Shown: positions 61,429 through 64,000 of the stretch, one piece after another
Layout: the number at the start of each line of letters is the position of its first letter
How positions within the stretch are numbered: the stretch's first letter is position 1
NCBI GenBank assembly: GCA_947561715.1
Contig: OX387203.1
Location: forward strand, 19,282,001 to 19,346,000
Direction of reading: 5' to 3'
DNA: 64,000 bases
Origin: Ascidia mentula
Taxonomy: Eukaryota; Chordata; Ascidiacea; Phlebobranchia; Ascidiidae
The notes under the pieces: generated by a model
The model's database searches: none
The model's input: only the letters and a program-made list of their open reading frames with translations
Told to the model about the DNA's origin: nothing
Made by a program: the position numbers and the translations under genes

Positions 61429-61721
61429 GATACATATACAGATAAGACTCATTTGAGTTTATTTTTGCTGATAAAATTTTCAATGGTAAAACATTGTTCA
61501 ATACACAGAAATTTTGCAATTACAGTACAACACTACTTCAAAGGACACAAGTTATATACAGGACACGACAAAAAAAGGATTTAGAATATTTGAGATTTTC
61601 CAATCGCACCCATGAAGTAATCTTAATGATCATTAGGTTTTTTGACTAAGCAGGAGCTTTCGCCAGGAGCTCTATTATGCCTGCTCAATAGTAAATTGGT
61701 CAATTATACAGGCAGTAAAAG
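61429..61721. other. Spacer before the right-hand minisatellite
   Basis: AT-rich sequence with an imperfect AGCAGGAGCTTTCGCCAGGAGCTC repeat-like stretch. No gene seen. Confidence 0.4.
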
Positions 61722-64000
61722 TGTATTACATATTACAAATATTTCACTATTACATATCACAGTATTACATATCACAAGTATTTCAGTATTACAATTCACA
61801 GTATTACACATGACAATTATTTCAGTGTTACATATCACAGTATAACATATTACAAATATTTCAGTATTACATATCATAGTATTACATATTACAAATATTT
61901 CAGTATTACATATCACAGTATTACATATTACAAATATTTCAGTTTTACATATCACAGTATTACATATGGCAAATATTTCAGTATTACACATTACAAATGT
62001 TTCAGTATTACATATCACAGTATGACATATTACAAATATTTCAGTGTTATATATCACAGTATTACATGTTACAAATATTTCAGTATTACATATTACAGTA
62101 TTACATATGACAAATATTTCAGTATTACACATTACAAATATTTCAGTGTTACATATCACAGTATGACATATTACAAATATTTCAGTGTTATATATCACAG
62201 TATTACATGTTACAAATATTTCAGTATTACATATTACAGTATTACATATGACAAATATTTCAGTATTACACATTACAAATATTACAGTATTACATATCAC
62301 ATATTACAAATATTTCAGTGTTACATATCACAAATATTTCAGTATTACATTTCACAGTATTACACATTACAAATATTTCAGTATTACATATCGCAGTATT
62401 ACATATTACAAATATTTCAATATCACAGTATTACATATCACAGTATTACATATGACAAATATTTCAGTGTTGCATATCACAGTATTACATATGACAAATA
62501 TTTCAGTATTACACATTACAAATATTTCAGTGTTACATATCACATAATTACATATGACAAATATTTCAGTATTACATATCACAAATATTTCAGTGTTACA
62601 TATCACAAATATTTCAGTATTACATATTACAAATATTTCAGTATTACATATCACAGTATTACATATGACAAATATTTCAGTATTACACATTACAAATATT
62701 TCAGTGTTACATATCACAGTATGACATATTACAAATATTTCAGTATTATATATCACAGTATTACATATGACAAATATTTCAGTATTACATATCACAGTAT
62801 TACATATGACAAATATTTCAGTATTACACATTACAAATATTTCAGTGTTACATATCACATAATTACATATGACAAATATTTCAGTATTACATATCACAAA
62901 TATTTCAGTGTTACATATCACAAATATTTCAGTATGACATATTACAAATATTTCAGTATTATATATCACAGTATTACATATGACAAATATTTCAGTATTA
63001 CATATCACAGTATTACATATGACAAATATTTCAGTATTACACATTACAAATATTTCAGTGTTACATATCACATAATTACATATGACAAATATTTCAGTAT
63101 TACATATCACAAATATTTCAGTGTTACATATCACAAATATTTCAGTATTACATATTACAAATATTTCAGTATTACATATCACAGTATTACATATGACAAA
63201 TATTTCAGTATTACACATTACAAATATTTCAGTGTTACATATCACAGTATGACATATTACAAATATTTCAGTATTATATATCACAGTATTACATATGACA
63301 AATATTTCAGTATTACATATCACAGTATTACATATGACAAATATTTCAGTATTACACATTACAAATATTTCAGTGTTACATATCACATAATTACATATGA
63401 CAAATATTTCAGTACTACATATCACAAATATTTCAATATTACATATCACAGTATTACATATGGCAAATATTTCAGTATTACACATTACAAATGTTTCAGT
63501 ATTACATATCACAGTATTACATATTACAAATATTTCAGTGTTACATATCACAAATATTTAAGTATTACATTTCACAGTATTACACATTACAAATATTTCA
63601 GTATTACATATCACAGTATTACATATTACAAATATTTCAATATCACAGTATTACATATGACAAATATTTCAGTATTACACATTACAAATATTTCAGTGTT
63701 ACATATCACATAATTACATATGACAAATATTTCAGTATTACATATCACAAATATTTCAGTGTTACATATCACAAATATTTCAGTATTACATATTACAAAT
63801 ATTTCAGTATTACATATCACAGTATTACATATGACAAATATTTCAGTATTACACATTACAAATATTTCAGTGTTACATAACACAGTATGACATATTACAA
63901 ATATTTCAGTATTATATATCACAGTATTACATATGACAAATATTTCAGTATTACATATCACAGTATTACATATGACAAATATTTCAGTATTACACATTAC
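61722..64000. repeat. AT-rich minisatellite built from 15-bp and 24-bp units
   Basis: Units of about 15 bp (AGTATTACATATCAC) and 24 bp (AGTATTACATATGACAAA plus TATTTC) alternate and form higher-order blocks, for example near-copies about 360 bp apart. The array continues past the right edge. Both unit lengths are divisible by three and several frames lack stops, so open frames of up to 563 codons appear (YDKYFSITHYKYFSV-type on plus, VICNTEIFVICNT-type on minus). I do not regard them as genes. Confidence 0.95.

Noticed and set aside
62022-63713. 563-codon plus-strand open frame of YKYFSITYHS-type repeats
   Set aside because: It is an arithmetic result of 15- and 24-bp units. The minus strand is equally open, and no start or splice context is seen.
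1-64000. CRISPR arrays, rRNA genes or bacterial operons
   Set aside because: The repeats are direct tandem minisatellites without unique spacers, and the gene structure is eukaryotic.

Overview
The window looks like nuclear DNA of an invertebrate metazoan. A solitary tunicate such as Ciona is my best guess, inferred from its AT-rich intergenic DNA, short GT-AG introns, a NACHT-LRR gene and many small DNA transposons; nothing in the sequence proves the species. There is no prokaryotic gene organisation, rRNA, CRISPR or intact tRNA.

Layout. 1-11031 is an 11-kb minisatellite of a 21-bp unit with higher-order structure, running in from the left edge. 11032-24943 is gene-poor DNA with dispersed repeats, a broken Ty3/gypsy relic (about 15.95-17.8 kb), a TTAA-ended repeat element with a nested hAT-like insert (20939-22182) and one small minus-strand gene predicted here from matching splice phases (22762-23595). 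24944-43737 is a tandem array of five long (3.4-3.8 kb) and one shortened copies of a single unit. Each long copy carries a Polinton-type structural-protein fossil and a 190-bp hAT-like MITE. A 1.7-kb terminal-inverted-repeat element with its own 71-bp minisatellite sits in one copy. 43828-58482 is the main gene: a 19-exon NACHT-LRR (NLR-like) gene whose phases close perfectly to 962 codons plus stop. One intron holds a Polinton fossil (structural protein, protease and polymerase pieces), and a 1.55-kb block with three exons is tandemly triplicated inside it. 58553-61690 holds more copies of the dispersed repeats. About 61.72 kb to the right edge is an AT-rich minisatellite.

How it fits together. 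The NLR-like gene is the only well-supported host gene of size. Its predicted protein has a short N-terminal segment, a NACHT NTPase, an acidic Ser/Thr-rich linker built from homologous phase-1 exons, three nearly identical 60-residue cassettes each ending in a basic bipartite NLS-like motif, and a short LRR region. Its start codon lies about 90 bp from the edge of the tandem array. Relative ages can be read from nesting: MITE into the Polinton-derived unit, then unit amplification, then a 9.2-kb-offset duplication; the 1.7-kb element entered one copy after unit amplification.

Most long open frames are not genes. Both minisatellites have repeat units divisible by three, so several frames stay open by arithmetic.
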